Assembly: GCA_019637805.1 (NCBI GenBank)
Contig: JAHBVB010000001.1
Coordinates: 881,875 to 945,874, forward strand
Reading direction: 5' to 3'
Length of the DNA: 64,000 nucleotides
Origin: Anaerolineales bacterium
GTDB taxonomy: Bacteria > Chloroflexota > Anaerolineae > Anaerolineales > UBA11579
Shown: in pieces, positions 1-8,896 of the stretch
Position numbering within the stretch: the first letter of the stretch is position 1
How the letters are laid out: each line of letters begins with the position of its first letter
Position numbers and translations under genes: made by a program
The notes under the pieces: model-generated
Databases searched by the model: none
Seen by the model: only the letters and a program-made list of their open reading frames with translations
What the model was told of the DNA's origin: nothing

Positions 1-1
1 C

Positions 2-922
2 AAGCGTCCCATCCTGGTCACCGGCCTGCATCGCTCTGGCACTACCTGGGTGGGGCGCATGCTCAGCCTCAGCGGGCGCGTGGCTTATCTGAGTGAGCCT
101 TTCAATGTGCTCCACCGCCCTGGCGTGTTCGGCGTGTCTGTAGCCCACTGGTACACCTATATTTGCGAAGACAACGAAGACCTGTATTTATCGACCTTCC
201 ACCAAACCCTGCGGTTGGATTACAACGTTTGGCAGGAAATCCGCTCATTGCGCTCGCTCAAAGACGGGCTGCGCATGGCGCGCGACCTGGGTATTTTTTT
301 GCTGGGACGTTTGCGCCGCCAGCGAGTCTTGTTCAAAGATCCCTTCGCCGTATTTTCCGCTTCGTGGTTTGCCCGGCGACTGGATTGCCATGTTGTGATT
401 GTGCTGCGCCATCCGGCGGCTTTTGTCAGCAGCCTCAAGCGCCTGGGCTGGCCCTTCGACTTCAGTGATTTGCTGGCCCAACCGCTGCTGATGCGCGATT
501 GGCTGGAGCCCTTCCGAGCCGAAATGGAAGCTTCACTGAAGCATCCCGATGATGTGGTCGGCCAGGGCAGCCTGTTGTGGCGCATGATCTGCACCGTGGC
601 CCTTGAGCTGCAAAAGGAGCATCCAGAGATTCACATCGTGCGCCATGAAGATCTCTCGCGCCAGCCTATAGAGCTTTTCCAGGATCTGTACAATGAAATG
701 GAACTGCCTTTTACGGAAGGGGTCGAGGCCGGCATTCTGAGGGCCACAGAGGCTGGCAATCCACAGGAAGTTTCCCTGCGGTCGATCTACTCCACCCGCC
801 TGGACAGCGCCGCCAACCTGGAAAACTGGAAACAGCGCTTGTCTGCTGAGGAGATCGAGCGTATTCGCCAGCTCACCGCCAGCATCTCCGGTCACTACTA
901 CAACTCACAGGATTGGGACTGA
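2..922 (+). CDS. sulfotransferase family protein (5' truncated)
   Basis: This protein probably transfers sulfate from PAPS to a glycan or other acceptor. The reading frame is already open at the window edge, so the start lies upstream. The visible product begins with the 5'-phosphosulfate loop GLHRSGTTWVGRML at about visible residues 7-20. The 3'-phosphate segment VIVLRHPAAFVSSL follows, then the late RHEDL motif typical of sulfotransferase folds. The stop overlaps the next ATG by one base (TGATG), so it is co-translated with a glycosyltransferase of an exopolysaccharide cluster. The acceptor cannot be read from sequence. Fold assignment is confident; substrate is unknown. Confidence 0.8.
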   Translation, partial: KRPILVTGLHRSGTTWVGRMLSLSGRVAYLSEPFNVLHRPGVFGVSVAHWYTYICEDNEDLYLSTFHQTLRLDYNVWQEIRSLRSLKDGLRMARDLGIFLLGRLRRQRVLFKDPFAVFSASWFARRLDCHVVIVLRHPAAFVSSLKRLGWPFDFSDLLAQPLLMRDWLEPFRAEMEASLKHPDDVVGQGSLLWRMICTVALELQKEHPEIHIVRHEDLSRQPIELFQDLYNEMELPFTEGVEAGILRATEAGNPQEVSLRSIYSTRLDSAANLENWKQRLSAEEIERIRQLTASISGHYYNSQDWD

Positions 923-1698
923 TGGCCGCCGCGCCGCTTGTCACGATTGTGACGCCTTCGTTTAACCAAGCGGTCTATTTGCCGCAGACCATGCAGTCCG
1001 TTTTCGCCCAGAGCTATCCGCATATCGAATACATCGTGGTGGACGGCGGCTCGCAAGACGGCAGCCGCGAGATCATTGCCAGCCACGCCCAACGCCTGGC
1101 TTGGTGGGTGAGCGAGGCGGACCAGGGCCAGACCGATGCGATCAACAAAGGTTTTGCGCGCAGCACAGGCCGCTACCTGGCCTGGCTGAATGCCGACGAT
1201 GTGCTGCATCCCCACGCCGTGGCGGAGGCGGTTGCCTATTTGGAGGAGCATCCCCAAACCGGACTGGTGTACGGCGACGCAGAATACATTGACGCCGCCG
1301 GCCGCGCGGTCGGGCGTTTCCCCGCCGCGCAGACCGACTATGCCCGCCTGCGCCGCGGCTACGTGCACATCCCACAGCAGGCCGCCTTTTGGCGGGCCGA
1401 CCTATGGCGGCAGGTCGGCCCGCTGGATCCCTCATTCGTGTTCGCCATGGACTATGACTTGTGGGTGCGCCTGGCGAGAATCAGCCGGATACAATATCTG
1501 CCGCGCCTGTGGGCCCAGTTCCGCCTGCACACAGATTCCAAAACCATTCAGAATGATCAACGGGCTTGGGACGAAATGCTGCGGGTGCACTGGCGCGAAG
1601 GCGGCGGCTGGCTGGCCCCGATCGTGGCCAAATACTGGCTGCGCCGCCTGGTGGCTCCGCTGATCCATGCCCGGCGCCGGCGTATGCTGGCCAAGTAG
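922..1698 (+). CDS. family 2 glycosyltransferase
   Basis: This is a 258-residue GT-A fold glycosyltransferase that adds a sugar from a nucleotide-sugar donor in the cytoplasm. The N-terminal strand VTIVTPSFNQ (7-16), the nucleotide-binding DGGSQDGS (41-48) and the metal-binding NADD (90-93) are all present. The segment SEADQGQTDAINKGF is typical of the WcaA-like GT2 subgroup. No membrane segments are seen. I chose the ATG that overlaps the upstream sulfotransferase stop. The neighbours (sulfotransferase, Wzz-like, Wzy-like) indicate a role in building a sulfated surface or exopolysaccharide. The sugar specificity is not readable. Confidence 0.88.
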   Translation: MAAAPLVTIVTPSFNQAVYLPQTMQSVFAQSYPHIEYIVVDGGSQDGSREIIASHAQRLAWWVSEADQGQTDAINKGFARSTGRYLAWLNADDVLHPHAVAEAVAYLEEHPQTGLVYGDAEYIDAAGRAVGRFPAAQTDYARLRRGYVHIPQQAAFWRADLWRQVGPLDPSFVFAMDYDLWVRLARISRIQYLPRLWAQFRLHTDSKTIQNDQRAWDEMLRVHWREGGGWLAPIVAKYWLRRLVAPLIHARRRRMLAK

Positions 1699-1707
1699 AA
1701 GGAAATT

Positions 1708-2445
1708 ATGGCGAAATCTGGACGTCCTGCAAAACCTCAACGAGACTTGCTGGCCACCTGGCTGGAGGCTTGGCGTTTTTGGCTGTTGGGGGCTTTGCTT
1801 GGCGCCTTGCTGGGCTTTGCCGCTTATCAGCTCTTTCCGCCGCTGTACCGCGCCCAGGCCACCGTAGTGGTGGACCACAACCTGGAAGAGGCCTGGCCGG
1901 CAGCTGAGGATCGCGAATTGTTCCAATTCCTGGGCCGTGAGACCGAACGCCTGGAAGAGCTGGCCTGGTCCGATGCTGTGCTGGCTGCGGTCAGTGAGGC
2001 GGGCGGAATAAGCCTTGGGGAACTGCGTTCCGGCCGCTTGCAGCTCAGCCATCCCTCGGATGGCGGCTGGCACTTTTACGCACTGTCGGAACAGCCAGCG
2101 CTGGCTCAGGCACTGGCCAGCCATTGGGCAGAATCCTTCGTGGCTGCGGCGCGCGCCGCAGTGGCGGTCACCCCTGAGATGCAAATCCTGCGCACGCAAC
2201 TGAATAGCGAGGCCCAAAAAGCCGACCCGGATCTGGCGCGTTTGCGCGAACTGAAAGAAGAACTGGCCTACCTGGCAGAGCACACCAAAGGCATTTCGCC
2301 CTATGTGGAACTATACGCGGCACAGCTGGCCGATGCCCCGGCAGGGCGGGCCACCAGCCAGGGGCTGCACCTCTTTGTGGGTTCATTGGTGGGCGCCTTG
2401 TTGGCGCCGCTCTGGCTGACTTTGACCCCCAGACGCCCTTCATGA
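1708..2445 (+). CDS. Wzz-like chain-length determinant protein
   Basis: This 245-residue inner-membrane protein has a cytoplasmic basic N-terminus and a first transmembrane helix at about 24-46 followed by the LFPPLYRAQATVVV segment typical of Wzz/VpsN-type proteins. A helical extracytoplasmic region follows, then a second transmembrane helix at about 220-240. Family members control polysaccharide chain length and export. There is no C-terminal tyrosine-kinase domain. The ATG follows a GAAGGAAATT ribosome-binding region 9 bases after the glycosyltransferase stop. The stop overlaps the next gene by 4 bases, which supports one exopolysaccharide operon. It is short for the family. Confidence 0.7.
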   Translation: MAKSGRPAKPQRDLLATWLEAWRFWLLGALLGALLGFAAYQLFPPLYRAQATVVVDHNLEEAWPAAEDRELFQFLGRETERLEELAWSDAVLAAVSEAGGISLGELRSGRLQLSHPSDGGWHFYALSEQPALAQALASHWAESFVAAARAAVAVTPEMQILRTQLNSEAQKADPDLARLRELKEELAYLAEHTKGISPYVELYAAQLADAPAGRATSQGLHLFVGSLVGALLAPLWLTLTPRRPS

Positions 2446-3905
2446 TGGACAAGCTGTTCTCAATGCCCAATTTGCAGCGAATCTCGCGCTTGCTCTGGGG
2501 GCTGCTGTTGCTTGGTGTGCCGGTAACCAGCTTTCGTTCTATGCCAGATTTTCTGGGCGCCACTCTGGTGCGCCCTCTATCCTTCATCCCGTTGCTGGCG
2601 CTGCTGCCCGTGCTGCTGTTGATCTTTCTCAGAAATCGCCGGATGCCGCTACCCCTGAACTTCAACCTGCTGATGGCCTTTGTACTTTTCGGATTGGTCG
2701 CCAGCTTGATCGGTGTGTTGTTTGCCCCCATCCCCCTGCGCAATGCCATCTATGAAGAGCGTGTTTTGCGCGGTTGGTTTTCCTTTTTGATCGGGTTGGC
2801 CTTCTTTTTCACCGCTTTTTGGATGACGCGCAGCCAGTCAGATCTGAACACGGCGCTCAAATGGATCTATGCCGGCCTGGGTTTGACGGTCGCCTGGAGC
2901 CTGGTGCAGGCCTTGGCGCAGCACACAGACCTGATCCCCCGCAGCCTGATCAGTGACATTCAGTCGTACATCTCGATCCGGCCTCTGGTGCCGCGCCGGG
3001 TGAGCGGCTTCGCTTATGAGCCTTCCTGGCTGGGCGACCAGATCAATATCTTTTATATGCCCTGGCTGTTTGCTGCCTTGCTCAAAGGACGGTCTTTGTT
3101 TAAACAGAAATGGGTGGATTGGCTGCTGCTTGGCCTGACCTGGGCGGTGCTGGTTTTTTCCTACTCGCGCGGCGGCCTGATCATTGGCCTGGCCTCCACC
3201 GCCATAGTGGGCGTGATCATGGGGCGGGACCGGCTGGCATCTGCCTGGCAGTGGTTCCGCATCCCGCTGCGCCAGGGCAGCCTGGCAGCTGCCGGGCTGC
3301 GCCTGGGCTTGTTGCTGCTGGTCCTGGTGGCCCTCTTTTCCACCGTCAGCTTTTTGGCCGAGTATGATTACTTTGCCAGCCTGTGGGATTTCGCCAGCCG
3401 CGACAATCCTCTGGACTACATCATCAATATCAGCGCCGGCCCGCGCCTGGCATATGCCTTAGCGGGTTGGGAAGTTTTCTCCGCCCACCCGGTCAGCGGG
3501 GTCGGCCTGGGGGCGGCGGGCCTGTACCTGTTCCAGGAGTACCCTGATTGGGTGATCCATACGGCGGAAGTCGCCCGCCACATCGTCCCTGATTCCCATT
3601 TGATCCCTAACATCAAAAGCCTGTATGTGCGCTTGTTGGCTGAAACCGGCCTGCCCGGTTTCTGGCTGTTTATGCTCTTCTTTTTGTCCTTTTTTGCTTC
3701 TATGCGCCGCATGGCCATGTCTGGCGACAAATTTTTGCAATTTGTCGCCACAGCGGGCCTGTTTGCCTTGATCGCACTGAGCATGCGCAATACCACCCAG
3801 GATTCACTCACATTCCCAATCATGTGGATAACACTCGGCATGTTGGCTGGGTTAACTCCTGGAATCCAATCATTTGCCTGGAAGGCTCATCGTGAAAAGA
3901 ACTAA
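2442..3905 (+). CDS. O-antigen ligase/polymerase-like membrane protein
   Basis: This is a 487-residue polytopic membrane protein with about ten hydrophobic helices and a large periplasmic-type loop at roughly 290-380. The layout matches the Wzy_C/O-antigen ligase superfamily, which polymerises or ligates undecaprenyl-linked glycan repeats outside the membrane. The motif FSYSRGGLIIGL resembles the conserved SRG region of that superfamily, and HPVSGVGLGAAGLYLF resembles its HP..G.G motif. The ATG at 2442 overlaps the Wzz-like stop by 4 bases; another ATG three bases later is possible. Pairing with the Wzz-like gene suggests polymerase rather than ligase, which is inference. Confidence 0.72.
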   Translation: MMDKLFSMPNLQRISRLLWGLLLLGVPVTSFRSMPDFLGATLVRPLSFIPLLALLPVLLLIFLRNRRMPLPLNFNLLMAFVLFGLVASLIGVLFAPIPLRNAIYEERVLRGWFSFLIGLAFFFTAFWMTRSQSDLNTALKWIYAGLGLTVAWSLVQALAQHTDLIPRSLISDIQSYISIRPLVPRRVSGFAYEPSWLGDQINIFYMPWLFAALLKGRSLFKQKWVDWLLLGLTWAVLVFSYSRGGLIIGLASTAIVGVIMGRDRLASAWQWFRIPLRQGSLAAAGLRLGLLLLVLVALFSTVSFLAEYDYFASLWDFASRDNPLDYIINISAGPRLAYALAGWEVFSAHPVSGVGLGAAGLYLFQEYPDWVIHTAEVARHIVPDSHLIPNIKSLYVRLLAETGLPGFWLFMLFFLSFFASMRRMAMSGDKFLQFVATAGLFALIALSMRNTTQDSLTFPIMWITLGMLAGLTPGIQSFAWKAHREKN

Positions 3906-5865
3906 CTTTATCTTTCTCAGTATGTTGCTGGTTACCAGCCTCGCTTGCAACACCGTGACCAACTTTCTGGAAGAGTCCTCTACTTGGGCGGATGAATACT
4001 CCCCAGGCCCTGGAAGGCAATCGCCCACCGCGGCGCCGTTTGTAAACAGTGAGCCGCCCACGCATGAAACTTTGCTGACATTGCAAAACACGATTGTTCC
4101 CGAAAACAACCCGCTGGAGCTGGCCGATCGTTTGCTGGGCATCGAGGACATTCCTGAAACCATTCCCGCCCCGGCGCGCTATTACCAGGTGGGCGACAAG
4201 CGCAGCTTTTGGGTGAGCAACAACGATACCGATCAAACCTTTGAAGTCTCCGCCACCCTGCGTTATTTGGGCGATGAACTGTACTTCTTCATTGAAGATG
4301 GGGTTCGCTACAACGAAGCCGATCTGCTGCGCCTGGCCCAAACGTTTGAGAACCAAATGGTGCCCACCAACCGGGCTTTCTTCGGCGATGAGTGGATCCC
4401 CGGCATTGACAATGATCCGCACATCTATATCCTGTACGTGCGCGGCATCGGGTTTAACACCGCGGGCTACTTCTCCTCGGCTGATTCGGTCAACCCGTTG
4501 GCCCAAACCTACTCCAACGCGGCGGAGATGTTTGTCTTCAACGCCGACAACAGCCCGTTGGATGATGAATACACCTATGGCGTTTTGGCCCACGAATTCC
4601 AACACATGATCCACTGGTATCGGGATCGTAACGAGACCAGCTGGCTGAACGAAGGCATGTCCGAACTGGCCGCGCTGCTGAATGGCTATTTTCATGATGG
4701 CTTTATCTGGAACTACGTCAGCAATCCCGACTTGCAGTTGAACGATTGGCCCAATGATCCTTACAGCACCACTCCGCATTACGGAGCGGCTTTTATGTTC
4801 GTGACCTACTTCTTGGAGCGTTTCGGGGAGCAGGCCACCCAGGCATTGGTAGCCCACCCGGCCAATGGCCTGGACAGCGTAGATGCCGTGCTGGCGGACT
4901 TGAACGCCACGGACCCGCTCAGCGCCCAGCTTATCCAAGCCGATGATGTCGTCATGGACTGGGCAGTCGCCAATTATTTGGGGGACAGCGCCGTATTGGA
5001 CGGACGTTACGACTATCCGACCTATCCGCAAGTGCTGAATTTCCAACCGAGCGATACCGAGTACGTGAGCAACTGCACAACCGAGCTCAACCATCGGGAT
5101 GTGCGCCAATACGGGGTGGACTACATCCGCATCGGCTGTCGCGGCCAGGCAACCCTGCGTTTTGAAGGCGCCAACAGTGTGGCTTTGTTACCCGAGGATC
5201 CTTATTCCGGGAACTATGCTTTCTGGTCGAACAAAGGCGATGAGTCGGATATGACCCTCACCCGCGCCTTCGACTTCGGCGGCGTGAGCGGGCCAATCGA
5301 GCTCAGCTACCAGACATGGTATGACATTGAAGAGGATTGGGATTACCTCTATGTTCTGGCTTCCACCAATGGCGGCGATGATTGGGATTTCCTGCGCACG
5401 CCCAGCGGCACTAGCAGCAATCCGATGGGCAATAACTATGGTTATGCCTACACCGGCGTCTCGGACGGCTGGATCGAAGAGACGGTAGACCTTTCCCCTT
5501 ATGCTGGGCTGGAGGTTTTGCTGCGCTTTGAATACATTACCGATGCCGCCTTGAATGGCGAAGGCCTGCTGGTGGACGATATCGCCATCCCGGCCCTGGA
5601 GTACTTTGAAGACTTTGAGCAGGGGGATGGCGGTTGGCTGGCGGACGGCTTTGCCCGCGTGCAGAATGTGCTGCCGCAAACCTTCCGCCTGGCGCTGATC
5701 GCCTATGGCGACGAAGTGACTGTGACGAACTATGTTCTGGACGGCGTCAACAGCTTGAATATCCCCTTAGACTTTGACGCTGCGGACGAAGTGACCCTGG
5801 TGGTGATGGGCAGTACGCGCTTTACACGCACACCCGCGGCTTACAACTTCTCATTTGGTCAATAA
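3892..5865 (+). CDS. secreted zinc metalloprotease lipoprotein (HEFQH type)
   Basis: This is a probable 657-residue cell-surface protease. I chose GTG at 3892 because a GGAAGG site sits 7 bases upstream and the product then starts with a lipoprotein signal ending SLAC. The zinc motif HEFQH is at 234-238 and a downstream Glu (NEGMSE, 254) could be the third ligand, as in hyicolysin/immune-inhibitor-like metallopeptidases. Residues about 440-560 form a beta-rich domain like the immune inhibitor A C-terminal module. The start overlaps the upstream polymerase gene by 14 bases. It may act on exported or extracellular protein; the target is unknown. Confidence 0.78.
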   Translation: MKRTNFIFLSMLLVTSLACNTVTNFLEESSTWADEYSPGPGRQSPTAAPFVNSEPPTHETLLTLQNTIVPENNPLELADRLLGIEDIPETIPAPARYYQVGDKRSFWVSNNDTDQTFEVSATLRYLGDELYFFIEDGVRYNEADLLRLAQTFENQMVPTNRAFFGDEWIPGIDNDPHIYILYVRGIGFNTAGYFSSADSVNPLAQTYSNAAEMFVFNADNSPLDDEYTYGVLAHEFQHMIHWYRDRNETSWLNEGMSELAALLNGYFHDGFIWNYVSNPDLQLNDWPNDPYSTTPHYGAAFMFVTYFLERFGEQATQALVAHPANGLDSVDAVLADLNATDPLSAQLIQADDVVMDWAVANYLGDSAVLDGRYDYPTYPQVLNFQPSDTEYVSNCTTELNHRDVRQYGVDYIRIGCRGQATLRFEGANSVALLPEDPYSGNYAFWSNKGDESDMTLTRAFDFGGVSGPIELSYQTWYDIEEDWDYLYVLASTNGGDDWDFLRTPSGTSSNPMGNNYGYAYTGVSDGWIEETVDLSPYAGLEVLLRFEYITDAALNGEGLLVDDIAIPALEYFEDFEQGDGGWLADGFARVQNVLPQTFRLALIAYGDEVTVTNYVLDGVNSLNIPLDFDAADEVTLVVMGSTRFTRTPAAYNFSFGQ

Positions 5866-5870
5866 CAACA

Positions 5871-5900
5871 AAAAAGCCCCTGCTTCAGCAGGGGCTTTTT
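5871..5900. terminator. bidirectional intrinsic terminator
   Basis: The stem AAAAGCCCCTGC/GCAGGGGCTTTT has a TTCA loop and A- and T-runs on both sides. It ends the rightward polysaccharide/protease operon and the leftward YtxH gene. Confidence 0.9.
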
Positions 5901-5903
5901 AAG

Positions 5904-6140
5904 TTAGCGGTCTTCCAGCGGGATTTCCCGTCGGGGGTGGCGCATGGCTTCCAGCTGGCGCTCCAGTTCTTCGCGGCGTTCGTCTGCCGCACTCTGCAAC
6001 TCCTCACGGAAACGGCTGAAGCGCGTTTGGAAATCGCTGCGCAAGTCTTCGCCAGAGGTTGGCGCCAGCAAGATGGCGGTCGCCGCGCCCACCAGCGCGC
6101 CGCTCAGTAAGCCTAATACAAAAGTAAGCAATCGCCGCAT
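5904..6140 (-). CDS. YtxH domain protein
   Basis: This is a 78-residue protein with an N-terminal hydrophobic helix (LLTFVLGLLSGALVGAATAI) followed by LLAPTSGEDLR, the signature of the YtxH/gas-vesicle-like family. An amphipathic, charge-rich helix makes up the rest. Family members are small membrane-anchored, stress-associated proteins of poorly defined role. ATG at 6140 is chosen over the in-frame GTG two codons earlier because AAGGAGAG sits 6 bases before it. It is a single-gene unit convergent with the metalloprotease, sharing the terminator between them. Confidence 0.8.
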   Translation of the reverse strand: MRRLLTFVLGLLSGALVGAATAILLAPTSGEDLRSDFQTRFSRFREELQSAADERREELERQLEAMRHPRREIPLEDR

Positions 6141-6228
6141 CGTCACTCTCCTTAACTATGGTAACATGCCTACCTGACTTTTCGTTACTCCCCTGTTCTA
6201 TGAAAACTCTATTTCAAGGCATCCTTCT

Positions 6229-6951
6229 ATGATCATCCTGGCTGCGGGCATGCCGCGGGCCGGTTCCGGTTGGCATTACAACCTGACCCACGACATTGTG
6301 GTTGCCGCCGGAGGGCAGGACGCTCGTCAGATCCGCAAACGTTTCCTGCTGGCGCCGATCCTGACCGAAGTGAACTGCAACATTGGCAGCTTGAGTATCA
6401 AGCGTCTCGGGCCGGTACTGGTGCCTGCCATGCTGGGCAACACCTTCGCCATCAAGACCCATTCGCAGCCCAGCGCCATGGCTCGCCGTCTGATGGACAG
6501 CGGCCGCATGAAGGTCACCTATATTTACCGTGATCCGCGCGCGGCCTTGCTCTCCGCCTATGAATATGGGCAGCGAGCGCGCGCGGCCGGCCGCAGCAAT
6601 ACCTTCAGCCGTCTGGAAACCATCCAGCAGGCCATTGATTTCATGAAGTTGTATCTGCGCATATGGCGCAGCTGGGTGGCCATACCGGGCGTGCACATTA
6701 TGCGTTATGAGGACCTGCTGGAGGATTACGACACGCAGGCGGCAGGGCTGGCTCGTTTCCTCAAAGCTGACCCAGACGCCGCGGCGGTGCGCGAAGCGAT
6801 TGACTTCTACCGCTCCGAAAAAGGCGTAAAGGGCCAGCACTTTCAGTTCGGCCAGGCGGAACGTTTCCGCACGGAGCTCACGCCTGATCAGTTGGACACC
6901 ACCAACCTGGCCTTTGAGCCCTACTTGAAAGAAATGGGCTACACGCCTTAA
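6229..6951 (+). CDS. sulfotransferase domain protein
   Basis: This is a 240-residue, apparently complete, soluble sulfotransferase. The PAPS 5'-phosphosulfate loop is GMPRAGSGWHYNL at about 7-19. The 3'-phosphate-binding element YIYRDPRAALLSAYE is at about 99-113, and a MRYEDLLEDY motif follows. It differs from the sulfotransferase at the window start and is not an obvious recent duplicate. It stands alone between YtxH (divergent) and the pan operon promoter. An AAGG about 9 bases upstream is a weak ribosome-binding site. Acceptor unknown. Confidence 0.78.
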   Translation: MIILAAGMPRAGSGWHYNLTHDIVVAAGGQDARQIRKRFLLAPILTEVNCNIGSLSIKRLGPVLVPAMLGNTFAIKTHSQPSAMARRLMDSGRMKVTYIYRDPRAALLSAYEYGQRARAAGRSNTFSRLETIQQAIDFMKLYLRIWRSWVAIPGVHIMRYEDLLEDYDTQAAGLARFLKADPDAAAVREAIDFYRSEKGVKGQHFQFGQAERFRTELTPDQLDTTNLAFEPYLKEMGYTP

Positions 6952-6953
6952 CC

Positions 6954-6982
6954 TTGCTCAAAGCTTGTAACTAAGAGATAAT
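6954..6982 (+). promoter_or_regulatory. candidate promoter of the pan/CoA operon
   Basis: TTGCTC (6954-6959) and GATAAT (6977-6982) are separated by 17 bases. Transcription would start near 6989 and give a leader of about 120 nt before panB. The -35 match is weak and the -10 match is good. Confidence 0.45.
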
Positions 6983-7046
6983 TAACAAACTGCTTGGACT
7001 GCACCGCAGCCGAGACGGTTCATAGCTCGGGGCTTGCCCCAAACCG

Positions 7047-7073
7047 CCTCTCCAAGTGGAGAGGTTTTGTTTT
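7047..7073 (+). terminator. intrinsic terminator or attenuator in the panB leader
   Basis: A 7-bp stem CCTCTCC/GGAGAGG with AAGT loop is followed by TTTTGTTTT. It lies between the candidate promoter and panB. A second hairpin just upstream (CGGTT...AACCG around a GGGGC/GCCCC core, about 7016-7046) could act with it. If the promoter is right this is an attenuator; otherwise it ends the sulfotransferase transcript. Confidence 0.7.
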
Positions 7074-7107
7074 ACTTATACGAACTCTACCGATAGAGGA
7101 GGGTACC

Positions 7108-8007
7108 GTGTCTACACAAGCTCCCAAGACCCAAGACCATCAGGCGGCGCGCCCCAAAGTGACGGTGCGTGATTTCCGCCAAAAGAAGAAAGACGGCCAG
7201 CCGATCACGATGCTGACCGCTTATGACTATCCCACGGCCCTGGCGGTGGACCAGGCTGGCATTGATGCCATCCTGGTGGGTGATTCGCTGGGCATGGTGG
7301 TATTAGGCTACCCCAATACGCTGGCCGTCACCATGGACGACATGCTGCACCACTGCAGAGCCGTGGCGCGCGGCGCTCACTCCGCGCTGCTGGTGGGGGA
7401 CCTGCCCTTCATGTCGTACCAGGTCTCTGTGGAGCAAGCGGTGGCCAATGCCGGCCGCTTTTTGCAGGAGGCCGGCATGGACGCGGTCAAGCTGGAGGGC
7501 GGCCGCGAGCGCGCCGACGCTGTGCGCCAGATCGTGGCGGCCGGCATCCCTGTGATGGGCCATCTGGGCCTGACCCCGCAGAGCGTGAATACTCTGGGGG
7601 GGTTTCGCCCGCAGGCGCGTACCAGCTCGGCGGCAAAAAAGCTGATCGAGGACGCCTTGGCTTTGCAGAAAGCAGGCGCATTCAGCCTGGTGCTCGAATC
7701 GGTGCCAGCTCGCTTGGCGGAATGGATCTCCCAAGAGCTGACCATCCCCACCATAGGCATTGGCGCCGGTGTAAGTTGCGACGGCCAGGTGCTGGTGACG
7801 CATGACCTGCTGGGTCTGTTCGACCGCTTCACGCCCAAGTTTGTCAAAAAATATGCCAATATGCACGCTGTCATGGCGGATGCCTTTGCCGCTTACAAGG
7901 CTGAGGTGGAGCAGCGTAGCTTCCCTGGGGAAGAACACAGCGTATCCATCAAAGAAGAGCAGTGGCAAGCCCTGCTCAAAGACCTGAATGGCAAAAGTAA
8001 GTCCTGA
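7108..8007 (+). CDS. panB: 3-methyl-2-oxobutanoate hydroxymethyltransferase
   Basis: PanB converts 2-oxoisovalerate and 5,10-methylene-tetrahydrofolate to ketopantoate, the first committed step to pantothenate. The 299-residue product carries MLTAYDYPTALAVDQAGID, the metal-binding VGDSLGMV, the catalytic-region AVKLEGG, and GHLGLTPQSVNTLGGF. I chose GTG at 7108 because AGGAGGG (7097-7103) lies 4 bases upstream; the longer frame would translate through the leader hairpins. It opens an operon with panE, panC, coaX and coaBC, and its 3' end overlaps panE by 20 bases. No panD is visible here. Confidence 0.95.
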   Translation: MSTQAPKTQDHQAARPKVTVRDFRQKKKDGQPITMLTAYDYPTALAVDQAGIDAILVGDSLGMVVLGYPNTLAVTMDDMLHHCRAVARGAHSALLVGDLPFMSYQVSVEQAVANAGRFLQEAGMDAVKLEGGRERADAVRQIVAAGIPVMGHLGLTPQSVNTLGGFRPQARTSSAAKKLIEDALALQKAGAFSLVLESVPARLAEWISQELTIPTIGIGAGVSCDGQVLVTHDLLGLFDRFTPKFVKKYANMHAVMADAFAAYKAEVEQRSFPGEEHSVSIKEEQWQALLKDLNGKSKS

Positions 8008-8896
8008 CCCCATTCTGATCGTGGGCAGCGGCGCGTTGGGCTGCCTGTTTGCCGCCCGCCTGGCGCAAGCGGGCTATGCAGTGAACCTTCTGGGTTCCTG
8101 GGTCGAGGGGATAGACGCGCTCAATCTTGAGGGCGTGACCCTGCTGGAGGCTGACCGCCGGCAAAGCTGGCCGCTGCGCGCCAGCCATGAACCAGGCGAT
8201 TTCACCGGGGCAAAACTGGCCTTGGTGCTGGTCAAGGCCTGGCAAACTTCGCGGGCCGCGGCCCAGCTGCGAGAATGCCTGGCGCCAGACGGCCTCGCTC
8301 TGACCCTGCAGAACGGCCTGGGCAACCGCGAGACCTTGGCGGCGGCATTGGGTGAGGAGCGGGTGGCGTATGGTGTGATCACCGTGGGGGCCACATTGGT
8401 CGGACCGGGCCAGGTGCGTTGGGGCGGTGAAGGCTATATTTCTTTGACGGCGCATGAAGACCTGGCCCAACTCCTTCGCCAAGCCGGCTTTCAGGTGGAC
8501 TTGGCAGAAAATGTGACCGGACTAGCCTGGAGCAAATTGGTGATCAACGCGGCGATCAATCCCCTGAGCGCTCTGCTGAATGTACCCAACGGCGAACTGC
8601 TGGCGCGGCCCAGCGCTCGCCAGCTGTGCCGGCAGTTGGCACAGGAGGTGGCGGCCGTGGCCGCTGCGCAGGGCATTGCCTTGACCCACAGCGATCCGGC
8701 GGCCGCCGCAGAAGAGGTCGCCCAGCGCACTGCGGGCAACCTGTCCTCGATGCTGCAGGACGTGCGCCGCGGCGCCCCGACGGAAATTGATGCCATCTGC
8801 GGGGCGGTGGTGCGGGCTGCACGCGGGGTGGGACTGTCCGCCCCGGTCAACGAAACCATGTGGAAGTTGGTCTCTGCGCTGCAAGGAGCGACATGA
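7988..8896 (+). CDS. panE: 2-dehydropantoate 2-reductase
   Basis: This enzyme reduces ketopantoate to pantoate with NADPH. The 302-residue product has the Rossmann motif ILIVGSGALGCLFAARL near the N-terminus, LVKAWQT, LQNGLGN, and the C-terminal-domain motif KLVINAAINPLSALL, which includes the catalytic-Lys region. It ends with GAPTEIDAICGAV, typical of the family. The ATG lies inside the last 20 bases of panB, and the stop overlaps the panC ATG by 4 bases, so translation is probably coupled. Length matches the family. Confidence 0.93.
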   Translation: MAKVSPDPILIVGSGALGCLFAARLAQAGYAVNLLGSWVEGIDALNLEGVTLLEADRRQSWPLRASHEPGDFTGAKLALVLVKAWQTSRAAAQLRECLAPDGLALTLQNGLGNRETLAAALGEERVAYGVITVGATLVGPGQVRWGGEGYISLTAHEDLAQLLRQAGFQVDLAENVTGLAWSKLVINAAINPLSALLNVPNGELLARPSARQLCRQLAQEVAAVAAAQGIALTHSDPAAAAEEVAQRTAGNLSSMLQDVRRGAPTEIDAICGAVVRAARGVGLSAPVNETMWKLVSALQGAT

